64,000 nt of DNA, from assembly GCF_019924925.1 (NCBI RefSeq), contig NC_067237.1:31639758-31703757 (forward strand), written 5' to 3'. The position numbers and the translations under genes were made by a program. This document shows, piece by piece, positions 1-11,037 of the stretch. Source of the DNA: Ctenopharyngodon idella (Eukaryota; Chordata; Actinopteri; Cypriniformes; Xenocyprididae). The notes beneath the pieces were generated by a model. That model was given only the letters and a program-made list of their open reading frames with translations, had not been told where the DNA came from and made no database searches. Each line of letters begins with the position of its first letter. Positions within the stretch are counted from its first letter, which is position 1.

Positions 1-454
1 TTTTTTCTTTCAAAAACATTAAAAATCTTACTGTCTCCATACTTTAAATAAATGTAACATTATTTATTATTTATTTATATACTATTACTCTATATTTAAC
101 AGCTGAGAAAATATACCAGGCCATGAAAATGTCTCACTAGTCTTAGAAAATGTCATCTCTGTTTTTCATAAACATTAGCTTCTTACTGGGTAACTTCACA
201 ATCTGGGTCTTACACTGCAATTTAAACCATAAAAAGTTTCTGGCAAACTGATAATGTTATATTTACTTGCCAACACCAAATTTTACTCACATTTGGCACT
301 TGGCAAGTGTTAATTCTGGATCCTGTGTGTGTGCAAGTAGAGTATGGTTGTGTAGGTGAGAGCTCTTCTCCTGTGTTTATCAGCTCCAGCTGAGAGCAGT
401 AATACACTCTGACAGCTAATTATCTCCTGTACTAGTCTCACAATACAGGGATAC

Positions 455-516
<62 letters not shown>

Positions 517-1276
517 CACGCACGTGCTCGTGCACACGCACGCACACACAAACACACACACACACACACACACAAACAAACACACACACATATAGCTCTC
601 AGCACTTCAGGAAGTAATCGAAAGTCTCTTTTTCTTCAAATGTTTGTATAGTCATTAATCATTTATTTGGTGTTTGAATTTGCCTCAAACATTTTCTGTC
701 TTTGATGTTCTGACATGTGAACCATTAGTTACCCCTGCACACCTACAGTATAAATCGCATTGTTTTACACTGAAAATTAGGTCTAAATCCAGGTGGTACT
801 TGGTACTTGGACATTAAAAAAAGTGACAGACAGCATTTTTTTTTTTTTTTTTTTTTTTAATGTGAGGTCCACTTATAATGGCGATCATTGTTTATTTGGG
901 ACAAATTTATCATCCTTATAATTTGATAACAATAGTAATTTATTTTTTTAGTCATATATGCACCCTCTCTTACTCTTAAAATTCAACTTTCTTTCTTTCT
1001 ATATTTCTTTCTTTCTTTCAAATATGAGATACCGTAAGAAAAAAACAACAGGATGAGGAAAAAAAAAATAATAATAATAATAAACAATTTAATAACATTT
1101 CTAGAATGTTTAAAGAAAATAAATAAATGAATAAATAAATATCCTCTCACTTTATGTGAATAAATTTTATTATGAAAAGACATTTATTTACCCTGATATA
1201 TACAACATGGATGGAACCATGGCGACGGACGTACGTATGGACGGACGGACGAACAGACAGATAGATACACTAAATC
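1..1276. other. AT-rich intergenic sequence
   Basis: No gene is visible. The stretch holds simple repeats: poly-C and CA runs at 458-592, a T run near 838-858, TTTC/AAT-type runs near 985-1085, and a GGAC/GATA-like run at about 1235-1270 into which the following Tc1 element has inserted. Confidence 0.6.
458..592. repeat. poly-C tract followed by CA microsatellite
   Basis: About 28 consecutive C residues are followed by a long (CA)n run with interspersed CG and AAAC variants. Short open frames over this tract are low-complexity artefacts. Confidence 0.95.
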
Positions 1277-2514
1277 ACTATATATATTGCCAAAAGTATT
1301 GGGACACCCCTCCAAATCATTGAATTCAGGTGTTACAATCACTTCCATGGACACAGGTGTATAAAATCAAGCACCTAGGCATGCAGACTGCTTCTACAAA
1401 ATCTGTGAAAGAATGGGTCGCTCTCAGGAGCTCAGTGAATTTAAGGGTGGTACTGTGATAGGTTGCCACCTGTGCAATAAGTCCATTAGTGAAATTTATT
1501 ATTACTAAATATTCTACGGTCAACTGTTAGTGGCATTATAACAAAATGGAAGTAATTGGGAACAACAGCAACTCAGCCACGAAGTGGTAGGCCACGTAAA
1601 ATCACAGAGCGGGGTCATCTCATGCTGAGGCGCACAGTGCGCAACTTTCTGCAGAGTCAATAGCTACAGACCTGCAAACTTCGTGTGGCCTTCAGATTAG
1701 CTCAAGAACAGCGCATAGAGAGCTTCATGGAATGGGTTTCCATGGCCGAGCAGCTGCATCCAAGCCTTACATCACCAAGTGCAATGCAAAGTGTCGGATG
1801 CAGTGGTGTAAAGCACGCCACCACTGGACTCTAGAGCAAAGGAGACGTGTTCTCTGGAGTGACGAATCACGCTTCTCTGTCTGGCAATCCATTGGACGAG
1901 TCTGGGTTTGGCGGTTGCCAGGAGAATGGTACTTGCCTGACTACATTGTGCCAAGTGTAAAGTTTGGTGGAGGGGGGATTATGGTGTGGGGTTGTTTTTC
2001 AGGGGTTGGGCTTGGCCCCTTAGTTCCAGTGAAAGGAACTCTTAATGCTTCAGCATACCAAGACATTTTGGACAATTTCATGCTTCCAACATTGTGGGAA
2101 CAGTTTGGGGATGGCCCCTTCCTGTTCCAACATGACTGCACACCAGTGCACAAAGCAAGGTCTATAAAGACATGGATGAGCGAGTTTGTGTGGAGGAACT
2201 TGACTGGCCTGCACAGAGTCCTGACCTCAACCCGATAGAACACCTTTGGGATGAATTAGAGCGGAGACTGCGAGCCAGGCCTTCTCGCCAACATCAGTGC
2301 CTGACCTCACAAATGCGCTTCTAGAAGAATGGTCAAAAATTCCCATAAACACACTCCTAAACCTTGTGGAAAGCCTTCCCAGAAAAGTTGACGCTGTTAT
2401 AGCTGCAAAGGGTGGGCCAACTCCATATTAAACCCTACGGATTAAGAATGGGATGTCATTAAAGCTCACGTGCACGTAAAGGCAGGCGTCCCAAAATGTT
2501 TGGCAGTATAGTGT
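1277..2514 (+). mobile_element. Tc1-like transposon, degraded full-length copy
   Basis: The left end reads TATATTGCCAAAAGTATTGGG and the right end, reverse-complemented, reads TATACTGCCAAACATTTTGGG, giving matching terminal inverted repeats next to TA dinucleotides. The 1.24-kb length and the internal transposase relic fit a Tc1/mariner element. It sits in a GATA microsatellite (GATA units on both sides), which supplies TA target sites. The transposase is broken, so this copy is not autonomous. Confidence 0.9.
1413..2431 (+). pseudogene. Tc1/mariner transposase pseudogene
   Basis: This is a relic of a DDE transposase that would cut and paste the surrounding element. The start at 1413 opens an HTH-type N-terminus (MGRSQELSEF). 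The longest open piece (1732-2238) carries WSDESRFS, with the first catalytic Asp, and FQHDCTPVH, with the second. The third acidic residue lies in PIEHLWDELERR, in another frame after a frameshift near 2185-2200. The ATG, the central piece and the terminal TAA at 2429-2431 lie in three different frames, so at least two frameshifts have accumulated, and a TAA interrupts the N-terminal part near 1505. The final codons read GGPTPY, a usual C-terminus for this family. Confidence 0.9.
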
Positions 2515-3551
2515 AGATAGATAGATAGACTGGTCAGTGTAGTCTGATTCATTTATCTGTTGTAATGAGCTCTTTTGAATTGACCTCTCATCTATAGGTT
2601 CCTTTTATTTTATGTGCGCCTTATTAGACAAGAGAGAGAGTGAGAGAAAAAACCTCTTCTCTGCAATAGACTGGGTTCAAGGTTAATCATATCTGCAAGT
2701 GCAGGTAGAAGGGACAGAGCCTAATGTGAAATATTTACACCATTAGACCTTGACCTCTCTAAACACGCCTACACATAAAAACATACATATATTAAACATT
2801 ATTCTCTGGATCCTACACATGCTTTATACAGCCTCACAGATCACTTTATAAATACTAATAATCATACTAAATGTCTCATTACCCTAAAAAAAAAAGTTCA
2901 TGTCAGAGTTTTAGGATGTTTAATATTTAAACAAGTATAAAATAATTGCGTAATAGTAATAATAATTACGAGTGGTCTTAGGGACTTCTGAACCCAGTGA
3001 GCATCTCTGGCTAGATTTTATCAAGGGTTCAGTAGAAGCATCATACCAGTCTCAAAGCCTTGGAGTCTACTGGATCAATATCTTCATATCTTCATATCTC
3101 CACTCACACTGGGACACACAAACGGTCGTGCCACACGTACAAGCTGATAGATGATGCAGCAGTCATGTCTGCTAATAAATTGTGGTGTGGCGTCTGTTGT
3201 TTGTCACTGAGATGTGACTCACACACACTGCATTGAAAGCGGTTTATTCTGATGTCCTCAGAGTTTATGGTGACCCACTTCAGTGCAGCCCATCTGACAC
3301 TGAATGGGACACAAGTATTACACACAAAGGACAGGAAGAGAAGAGAACCGGAAGAAGTCGGAGGAACTGAAGAATGAATTCAAAATAATAAATTGAAGGC
3401 AATGTAATAAACAAGAAATAAAGGGCAGGTCAATTTATTTTAATCAAGCAAACTTAGACTGAACGAATATGAGTAACTGCAAAATGATGACAAGCTCCTT
3501 CATAAATTCAAATGTTAAAGGAATAGAGAAAGAAATTCTTTACTCACCCAA
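2515..3551. other. Intergenic sequence, no gene seen
   Basis: It begins with a short GATA run (2515-2528) that continues from the other side of the Tc1 insertion. Short ORFs here have no recognisable domains. A GAGA-rich patch lies near 2630-2645. Confidence 0.5.
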
Positions 3552-3711
3552 TGTCATTCAGTTACACTTTACAACAAGGTCCAAATAGGTAACATTAGTT
3601 AATGCATTAACTAACATTGAGCAATACATTTGTTTCAGTATTTATTAATCATTGTTAATGTTAGTTAATAAAAATACAACTGATAATTGCTTATGATAGT
3701 TAATGTTAGAT
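3552..3711. repeat. Degenerate ATTAGTTAATG-type dispersed repeat
   Basis: Repeated and inverted variants of ATTAGTTAATG/CATTAACTAA follow an ACACTTTACAACAAGG start. This resembles a common interspersed repeat of fish genomes. It ends abruptly at the TA where the next element starts. Confidence 0.5.
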
Positions 3712-4908
3712 TACAGTTGAGGTCAAAAGTTTACATACCCCTTGCAGAATATGCAAAAATGTTAATCATTTTAACAAAATAGGAAGGATCATGAAAATTG
3801 CATGTTATTTTTTATTTAGTACTGTCCTGAATAAGCTATTTCACATAACAGATGTTTACATAAAGTCCATAATTTATAAAAATGACCCAGTTCAAAACAC
3901 TGTAAAAAGTAATACGCTCTATCTACTCACTAAAATTGTAGCAATAGATTACAAGCAATATTATTAATTAAAATCAACATATAGAATTAATCAAATTAAT
4001 TCCCTAAAAGTTAACCATTTAAAATGTGTAAAATGAGCAAACACCATTACAAAAACCCACAAACTGACATAAAAAGCAGAGTCAAACTGCCCAACTAAAT
4101 GAAACACTGATCACCATAATAGTGACCAAACATTTTCAATCAAATCAACATCATCTAAACCTCTGTTTATTCTTGTGTTTCTCTTTGCTTCAGTGATTCT
4201 GCTTGTTATCATCAGGTGTCTTCAATGTTGGCAATAAAAAATAAAGAGTTCTTAATTCATCTTTGATGTCTGTCTGTTATTTTTGTTTAAATTTTACTTA
4301 AATTTTACTCATTTTAAATGGTTGACATCTAAGGAATTCATTTGATTAATTCTAACTTAATTCTATTTGTTGAATTTAATTAATAATATTGCTTGTAATC
4401 TGTTGCCAAAATTTTATGGAGTAGATATAGCATATTACTTTTTACACTGAAATTTACATATTTTTGATTCTTAATACTGTGTGTGGTTACCTGGATGATC
4501 CATGACTTTTTTTTTTTTTTTTGATATGGATGTTCATGAGTCCCTTCTTTGTCCTGAGCAGTTAAACTGAGATCTGTTCTTCAAAAAATCCTTCAGGTCC
4601 TGGAAATTCTTTGATTTTCCAGCATCTTTTGCATATTTGAGCCCTTTTCAACAATGACATCCAGGTATCGACACACAGTATTAAGAATTAAGGATATGTA
4701 AACTTTTGAACTGGGTCATTTTTTATAAATTCAGCTATTTTTTTGTCTTGTGAACTTTATGTAAACATCTGTTATGTGAAATAGCTTATTCAGGACAGTA
4801 CTAAATAAAAAATAACATGCAATTTTCATGATCCTTCTTATTTTGTTAAAATGATTAACATTTTTGCATATTCTGTAAGGGGTATGTAAACTTTTGACCT
4901 CAATTGTA
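3712..4908. mobile_element. Non-autonomous Tc1-type element with long inverted repeats
   Basis: The ends are near-perfect inverted repeats of about 170 bp starting CAGTTGAGGTCAAAAG at 3714 and mirrored at 4892-4907, flanked by TA. The terminal sequence resembles Tc1-family ends of the CAGTTGAAGTC type. There is no transposase ORF; the middle is a short residual stretch (about 4450-4700) plus an inserted MITE at 3898-4449. Confidence 0.85.
3898..4449. mobile_element. MITE with 125-bp inverted repeats, nested in the Tc1-type element
   Basis: The left arm starts CACTGTAAAAAGTAATA and its reverse complement closes the element at 4430-4449. The arms also share TTACAAGCAATATTATTAAT and a later AACCATTTAAAATG block. 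A second copy, interrupted by a further insertion, lies at 37519-39799. There is no coding capacity. Confidence 0.8.
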
Positions 4909-4919
4909 GGTCCATTAAA

Positions 4920-5165
4920 CCAACCTATCAGAATCCACTCACCGCTAAAAGTTTTTGTTCAGCGCCGAGTTCTGCACACTCGCAAATCCTCTCATTAATA
5001 AAGTGTATATACAAAGTAAATAAGAGATTAATTGTACAGTGTTAAAAACTTTACTGACTATAACAGAACTTTGTGAGATTGTAAACTGAGATGTGTGTTT
5101 GTAAAGGGAGTGGTCTTTGCGCACTTTCTAGGATATATCCATTCAGAATTTGAATAAAGGTCAAC
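4920..5165. repeat. Dispersed repeat, related copy at 50.6-50.9 kb
   Basis: This shares an ordered series of blocks with 50640-50935: TTTTTGTTCAGNG, GAGTTCTGCACAC, AATCCTCTCATT, AATAAGAGATTNATTGT and AACTTTGTGAGATTG, ending with CATTCAGAATTT. I cannot assign the family. Confidence 0.6.
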
Positions 5166-5840
5166 ACATAACGGTTATTGATATGATTAGCCTTTGACTT
5201 GAATACTTTATCAAAAACCTAATAATGATATGATTAGCCTTTCTCTTTACACAAACCATGTTCCTGTTTACCACCATAGAGTCTCACAGCTAATCAGCAT
5301 CCCTAGAAATAATGATAGGAAAAGCCTCGCCCCTCACATAGACTGGACTGGTTACAAGTTTTTGATGTAGGAATTATGGGATGTTTCAAACCGCATTTTT
5401 GAGACTGTCTTTGGTACACTGTAGTTTTAAAGAGAATATACTCAGCAATGGTGTTGACTGATGAATTTGCACATGGTTTGTCTTAAAGCATATTAAAACA
5501 CCACATAGACATATAAACAACATTAAAAACTTTTTCACCACAGGGTATTTTTAGTGTTAGTTCAACTTTGTGTAGAACATAATTTAAGTCTTAAATGTGC
5601 AACGCACCAACTTTGCGTGATGAACAGATTAAAATGTAAAATACAGTATATTCAAATAGAAGACTTGGACTATAGCATCATATTACTCATGACACTATAT
5701 TTCAGGTCATGGAGTACTCTTATTTTTACGGCTTTTTGTCATTTCTGAAGCTTGTCATTGTGTGTCACCATTCACTTTTATTGCAAGCAAAAGAACAGCT
5801 TGGGAAATATGCTAAACTTATTTTGTTTCATGGAAGATAT
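5166..5840. other. Intergenic sequence, no gene seen
   Basis: Nothing coding is supported. A short local duplication containing ATGATTAGCCTTT occurs at about 5182-5195 and 5228-5241. Confidence 0.4.
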
Positions 5841-5843
5841 TAA

Positions 5844-6493
5844 GGGCCAGATTTACTAAACGGGGAAAATTAGCGTGAGAGCGCAATTCCGAAAATGCGC
5901 CGATGTGAGTGACAAGTTTTGTGCGTGATCTACTGCTGACGCGCAAATTAAAGAACACAGATGCAGTCAAATCATTTACATAATGACCAACCGTAATCTA
6001 CCAAGAGCAGTGAAAATTAGCTTTGGGTCGCATATAAGCAGAGCTGATGCTCATCAGCTGCGGGTCGACACAGGTGCAACTTGTTACATGTAATATACGG
6101 AAAACGTCTTCCTCTGGCATTCCAAAGAAATTAATACAAGTGGAAAATATTTTCTCCTTTCTACCACGCGATCTCTGTTCTCTGCTATGTGTCCTCCTAG
6201 CAGCAATGTCGCAAATGGGTTAAGACATGCTTTTTTTTGGGTGTTAAATAATGGTGCAAATATCAGTAAATTGACTAGCACAAACATTAGTAAATTGTGT
6301 TGCGTGATTGATTTAAATACTGTCCTCCCATAAATTTTGCGTCTGAAAGGGAAACTCCTACAAATGCATATGCAATAAGGCCAGTCATGCTTTTTCAAAG
6401 CTAATTTTGCACTGCGTGTCTTTAGTCCAGACAGTAGTTTTTTAATGCCAAAAGAGGGTTTGCGCTGGCGCAAGCTGTTAGTAAATCTGCTCC
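5844..6493. mobile_element. PIF-Harbinger-type MITE (650 bp)
   Basis: Terminal inverted repeats GGGCCAGATTTACTAA (5844) and TTAGTAAATCTGCTCC (6478-6493) are flanked on both sides by TAA (5841-5843 and 6494-6496), the 3-bp TWA target duplication typical of Harbinger. A 129-residue minus-strand open frame (6473-6084) fills much of the interior, but I recognise no domain in it. Confidence 0.8.
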
Positions 6494-6496
6494 TAA

Positions 6497-7047
6497 ATGT
6501 TATACATTAAATTATTAGCCTTTAAGTGATGTAAATAAACTTTTTTGAATCAGAATTCAGCCAATTCTTGTATCAGGATGGTAGATCATGATAGATTCAC
6601 CCTGAACTCCTAATGCTTGTCGCCTTATTGCTGTGCATTAGCATGAACATTGTCACTTCGCCTATGGTTACTGTCACTCACGTCGCCTCAAATCACCAAC
6701 TCTCTCTGAAACTGAATGACTTCTGGTCACTTTGACACTACAAATCACCCCTTTACAAGGTCAGGCAGCCTCCAGCTTCACAGGGCAGCCCACCCCCTGC
6801 TGCTTTCACCCTGTCTCAGTTCAGATGTCACCTTCCCTACAGTCCTTTAAAAGTAGGATAAACCATTAGTTTCACACATTGTGTATATACACACAGACAT
6901 GCATGCAGACTAGAACCCAAAAGACTGAAAAATCAAAGAAACAGCCACAAACCAGTAGGATGAAGGTGGATCAAAGTGCAACATTTCTTTGCTCTTCTGA
7001 AGCAAGAGAGAAAAAGTGAAACAGCCTCCACTCTACAACAGTCAGCC

Positions 7048-7094
<47 letters not shown>

Positions 7095-7533
7095 ATATGT
7101 TGATTCACATAAAATGACACACAAATGTAAATCACTGCAGTTATGATCAGTCAAAAACAACATTGAGCAGTTACAGCTGTTGCTTTTTAAGAAGAAAAGC
7201 ACAGACATACCTTATAAATGACAAATATGTTCTGAGATATATTATTTATTTACTTTTTTATCTATTTGTAATTTTAGTGTCTGTAGTGTTGCTCCCAAAG
7301 GCTGCTTTTTAAAAGAGTCCTGACATGAGAAATCAAATTTGCCTTGATCTTTTGATCTATAAGAGATATCACACAAGCAAATAGATTTACATATGCCTGC
7401 CTCTGGAGCAAGACATTGACAAATAGTTTTACAGCATTGTACCATAGGCCAATGCTGTCAGGGGGCTGTCTGCCCCCTGACATTCAGTGGCTTAACAGCT
7501 GACACTTGCTTACACCAGATGCAAGCATTGATC
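6497..7533. other. Intergenic sequence with GA microsatellite
   Basis: A (GA)n run of about 40 bp lies at 7051-7091. No supported gene is seen; a serine/leucine-rich minus-strand frame across 6933-7208 is a product of the GA run. Confidence 0.5.
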
Positions 7534-8102
7534 TAAATTAAGGGCATTTTACTTAAGTAAAATTATCTGCCAGTGGGGTAATAAAAATAATGGAAATACT
7601 GGAAAACAATGGAAAACAAGATTATTCAGAGTATCTTTTACTAAGTGCAAATTTACACTAGCTCCGCCCGCCAATGTCACACAAGGTTAAAAAAGACAGT
7701 TTCAGTGGTGTAGGCAGTAGCGCGTAGAGCTAACTTGTGACGCAATTGACCCAGGTTCGAGTCCGACTTTCATCAAGCTCACTCTTCTCCCTTTTCCCAT
7801 CACATATCACATCAAAAAGGCATTTATTTTCAATAAAAACGAAGAAAATGTTATAAAAGTGGAAGTAAAGTATAAAGTATGAATAGCATCTAATAAGCAT
7901 CTATGAACTGCTACTTTTACATGGTAAATAGAATATATCACTATTTTCACTGTGTAAATAGCATCTATTATTTGCACTTACTGTAAATAGCATCTATCGC
8001 TCAGAAAGTATACTATTTCCACTTAGTGCAAATAGCCGCTGCTGTATTTTTCTTACCCCATTGGCAGATAATTTGCAAAATAAGAAAAATGCACTTAAAT
8101 TA
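7534..8102. mobile_element. TIR element with imperfect 50-bp inverted repeats
   Basis: The left arm AAATTAAGGGCATTTTACTT, with ATTATCTGCCAGTGGGGTAA further in, is mirrored at 8048-8102 by TTACCCCATTGGCAGATAAT, with ATGCACTTAAATT at the outer edge. Inside are a tRNA-like segment and several copies of an AAATAGCATCTAT motif (7880-8000). No ORF is present. Confidence 0.65.
7705..7770 (+). repeat. tRNA-derived (SINE-like) segment
   Basis: GGTTCGAGTCC at 7754-7764 is a perfect RNA polymerase III box B. GGTGTAGGCAGTAGCGC at about 7707-7723 is a plausible box A at tRNA-like spacing. It cannot fold as an intact tRNA by eye, and no terminator run or CCA context is seen, so it is best read as a tRNA-derived retroposed segment within the TIR element. 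Confidence 0.55.
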
Positions 8103-8247
8103 TTATTATTATTATTATTTAGGCTATTTTTTGCCCATGGGATACCATGGAAATGAATAGTAGTTCAATAACTTACCGTCCTGCCAGTTGTCACCTCTGA
8201 TATTACCTCTGATGGTGAATCATTATATCAGAGCTCCATTGATCATT

Positions 8248-8518
8248 GATCACAAAAAGTATTCTCATCGGTTCATAAAATTAAGGTTGAACCACTGCAG
8301 TCACGTGGACTATTTTAACAATGTCCTTAGTACCTTTCTGGACCTTGAAAGTGGTAGTTAAATTGCTGTCTATGGAGGAGTCAGATACCTCTGGGATTTC
8401 ATCAAAAATATCTTAATTTGTGTTCCAAAGATGAACGAAGGTCTTACGGGTGTGCAACGACATGAAGTTGAGTAATTAATGACAGAATTTTCATTTTTTG
8501 GGTGAACTAACCCTTTAA
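8248..8518. mobile_element. Half copy of TTAA foldback family A
   Basis: This is only the right arm: from AAAGTATTCTCATCGGTTCAT to GGGTGAACTAACCCTTTAA, ending at TTAA 8515-8518. It matches the right arms at 20.9-21.1, 35.8-36.1, 48.5-48.8 and 60.0-60.3 kb. The left arm is missing. Confidence 0.8.
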
Positions 8519-9508
8519 TCTAATGATAGTGCTGTGTTCTTCTTCTTTTAAGAATTGATCACAGAAAAGTTCTTTGGGGAACCCAACTTTTTTTCTTATT
8601 TGGCATCACTGTGAAAACACCCCTTTTGGACCCTTTATTTTTAAGAGTGCATTAAGATATTTATATAATATTTGTAATAAATATAAATATATACATAGAT
8701 ATGTATATGTACATAGATGTAATTGATAAATAAATAAATGCTAGCTATCTGTGCATCCCATGCAGTCTTCCCAAGCAACCGACTCTACATGGAGGTGTGC
8801 TGAGACATGCACAACACACACACACACACACACACATACACAAACACAGCAGAGTTTTCAGCTGTCTGTGGTCTCAAGAGTAAAAAAAAAAACCTTGTGC
8901 TGACACAGAATTGTGCAAACACACACATCAAAGGATACCACACTAAAACACTGTGGAAAAAAAAATAATAATAATAATAAGTTTTTCCTGAAATGAAAGG
9001 CAAGTGAGGAGAACTAGAGGAAGAGAGAAGCAGATGGTGAGTGAAACACACTTAAACACACACCTCGCACACACAAACGGCTGTAGCCGACAGAGGCGGA
9101 TCAGTCAGGCAGATCACGGCAGGATCGGTGGGTGCCTGGCTGACCCCACGGCCAAAGGCTGCGTCGGAAATGTTGGTACGCTGCATCCAAGCATGCTCAG
9201 AAAAGCCTGCTGTGAGGATAAAGAGAGAAAGAGAGAGAGAGGGAGCTGGAGAGAGATGGCAGAGGAAGGCTGTCAGAAGGGAAGGCCTGGAGTCATGAAT
9301 CACCCCAGACAGATGCACTCACTGTCCACAAACTGATGCCATCAACCCTTAGACAGAGCCAAAGAGGCAAAGGACGTGAGCTAGATCTGTGCGACTCATA
9401 AGCAAAAACTGCATAGGCCACCAATATGTAAAATGACTGACCTAATGCATTAGCATCAATGAACAGAAAATTTGGCAAAACATACTAAATGTCGTCATGC
9501 TCTCACTA
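8519..9508. other. Intergenic sequence, no supported gene
   Basis: A CA microsatellite lies at 8813-8835. Frames at 9004-9336 (plus) and 9052-9318 (minus) overlap GC-richer sequence at about 9080-9300 but have no recognisable domain. Confidence 0.4.
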
Positions 9509-10271
9509 GTCAAGTCAAGTCACCTTTATTTATATAGCGCTTTTTACAATGTAGATTGTGTCAAAGCAGCTTTACATTGATAACTGGTACATTATTTGGC
9601 TGCACAGCAGCTCTTAAAAGAATAGTGTCAATGCAGGCAGATCAAAGCACTGTTGAATATCAAATGTCAAGTCAAATGTCAAGTGTCCCCAACTAAGCAA
9701 GCCAAAGGCGACAGCGGCAAGAAACCTAAACTCCATCAGGTGACATCAGGTGGCAGACAAGTGGTAAATAGGTGTTTAAATGGAGAAAAAAACCTTGGGA
9801 GAAACCAGGCTTAGTCGGGGGGCCAGTTCTCCTCTGGCCAACAGTGCTTTGTTACGATTCAGGTAGCTATCATAAGTCCGACAGGATCGCAACATTCAAA
9901 GTATTTATTCAAGTTCCATCCAATTGAGGATTGTATTCATCACGGCTGTTGAGGAACTGTGTCGTGGCTGTCGTGTCGATGAGGCCCTCAGAGTGGATGA
10001 TCTAGTTGACTCAATCTCTGCTGATACTTCAGGGCTGCGTTGTGGTCGTGTCAAGGCGCAGGTCCTTGGTCTCACCTGGATACGGCCTGGATCCGGTTGA
10101 CTACGGTGAACCTCGGGATAACCAGAAAGACTAATATTAGCGTAGATGCCATTCTTCTTCTGATGTAACGAGTACATCAGGTGTTATAGGAAGTGTTCCC
10201 GGATCCGGCTGACCTAATTTATGCAGCCTAATAATCCTTTAACAGATTTGAAAATATAAATTGGTAATGTG

Positions 10272-11033
10272 TTATGTGTATGCCAGGTTAAAGAAATGCG
10301 TTTTTAGTCTAGATTTAAACTGACAGAGTGTGTCTGCTTCCCGAACAATGCTAGGAAGATTGTTCCAGAGTTTAGGTGCCAAATAGGAGAAGGATCTACC
10401 GCCTGCGGTTGATTTTGATATTCTAGGTATTATCAGCTGGCCTGAATTCTGAGATCGCAATAGACGTGAAGGACTATAATGAATTAGGAGCTCGCTCAGG
10501 TACTGGGGAGCTAAACCATTTAGTGCTTTGTAAGTAATTAGCAAGATTTTAAAATCTATACGATGTTTAACAGGAAGCCAATGCAGTGTTGACAGAACTG
10601 GGCTAATATGGTCATACTTCCTAGTTCTAGTAAGAACTCTAGCTGCTGCATTTTGTACGAGCTGTAGGTTTATTTATCAGGCGAGCAGAACAACCACCCA
10701 GTAGAGCGTTACAGTAATCTAGCCTTGAGGTCATGAACGCATGAACTAACTGTTCTGCATTTTTCATTGAGAGCATATGTCGTAGTTTAGATATATTCTT
10801 AAGATGGAAGAATGCGGTTTTACAGATGCTAGTAACATGGCCTTCAAATGAAAGATTGGTATCAAAGAGCACACCCAGGTTCCTAAGAGACGACGAAGAC
10901 TTAACAGAGCAGCCATCAAGTGTTAGACAGTATTCTAGGTTATTACGTGAAGAAGTTTTTGGTCCAAAAATTAGAATCTCTGTTTTTTCTGAATTTAGTA
11001 GTAGGAAATTACTGGTCATCCAATTTTTTATAT
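10272..11033 (-). pseudogene. L2 reverse transcriptase, C-terminal part (broken)
   Basis: Two minus-strand pieces continue the protein interrupted by the LTR. The first (11033-10639) contains WMTSNFLLLNSEKTEIL, followed by LRNLGVLFD and SRLDYCNALLGG, the post-catalytic region of L2/CR1-like enzymes. The second (10544-10272) contains YKALNGLAPQYLSELL and a conserved C-terminal block with FSYLAPKLWNNLP. The two pieces are in different frames with a frameshift near 10640-10680, so no intact protein can be made. Confidence 0.88.
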
Positions 11034-11037
11034 CAGC

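Noticed and set aside
310..591. Cysteine/valine/glycine-rich frame over the poly-C and CA runs
   Set aside because: It is a low-complexity translation of a microsatellite.
7051..7091. CRISPR array
   Set aside because: The window is vertebrate, and its regular repeats are microsatellites or minisatellites without unique spacers.
6933..7208. Serine/leucine-repeat frame
   Set aside because: It is produced by the GA microsatellite at 7051-7091.
7705..7770. Functional tRNA gene
   Set aside because: Box A is only approximate and no cloverleaf with paired acceptor stem is visible. It is inside a transposon-like element.
9004..9336. 110-residue plus-strand frame in a GC-richer patch
   Set aside because: An overlapping minus frame of similar length exists, and neither has a domain or family resemblance.
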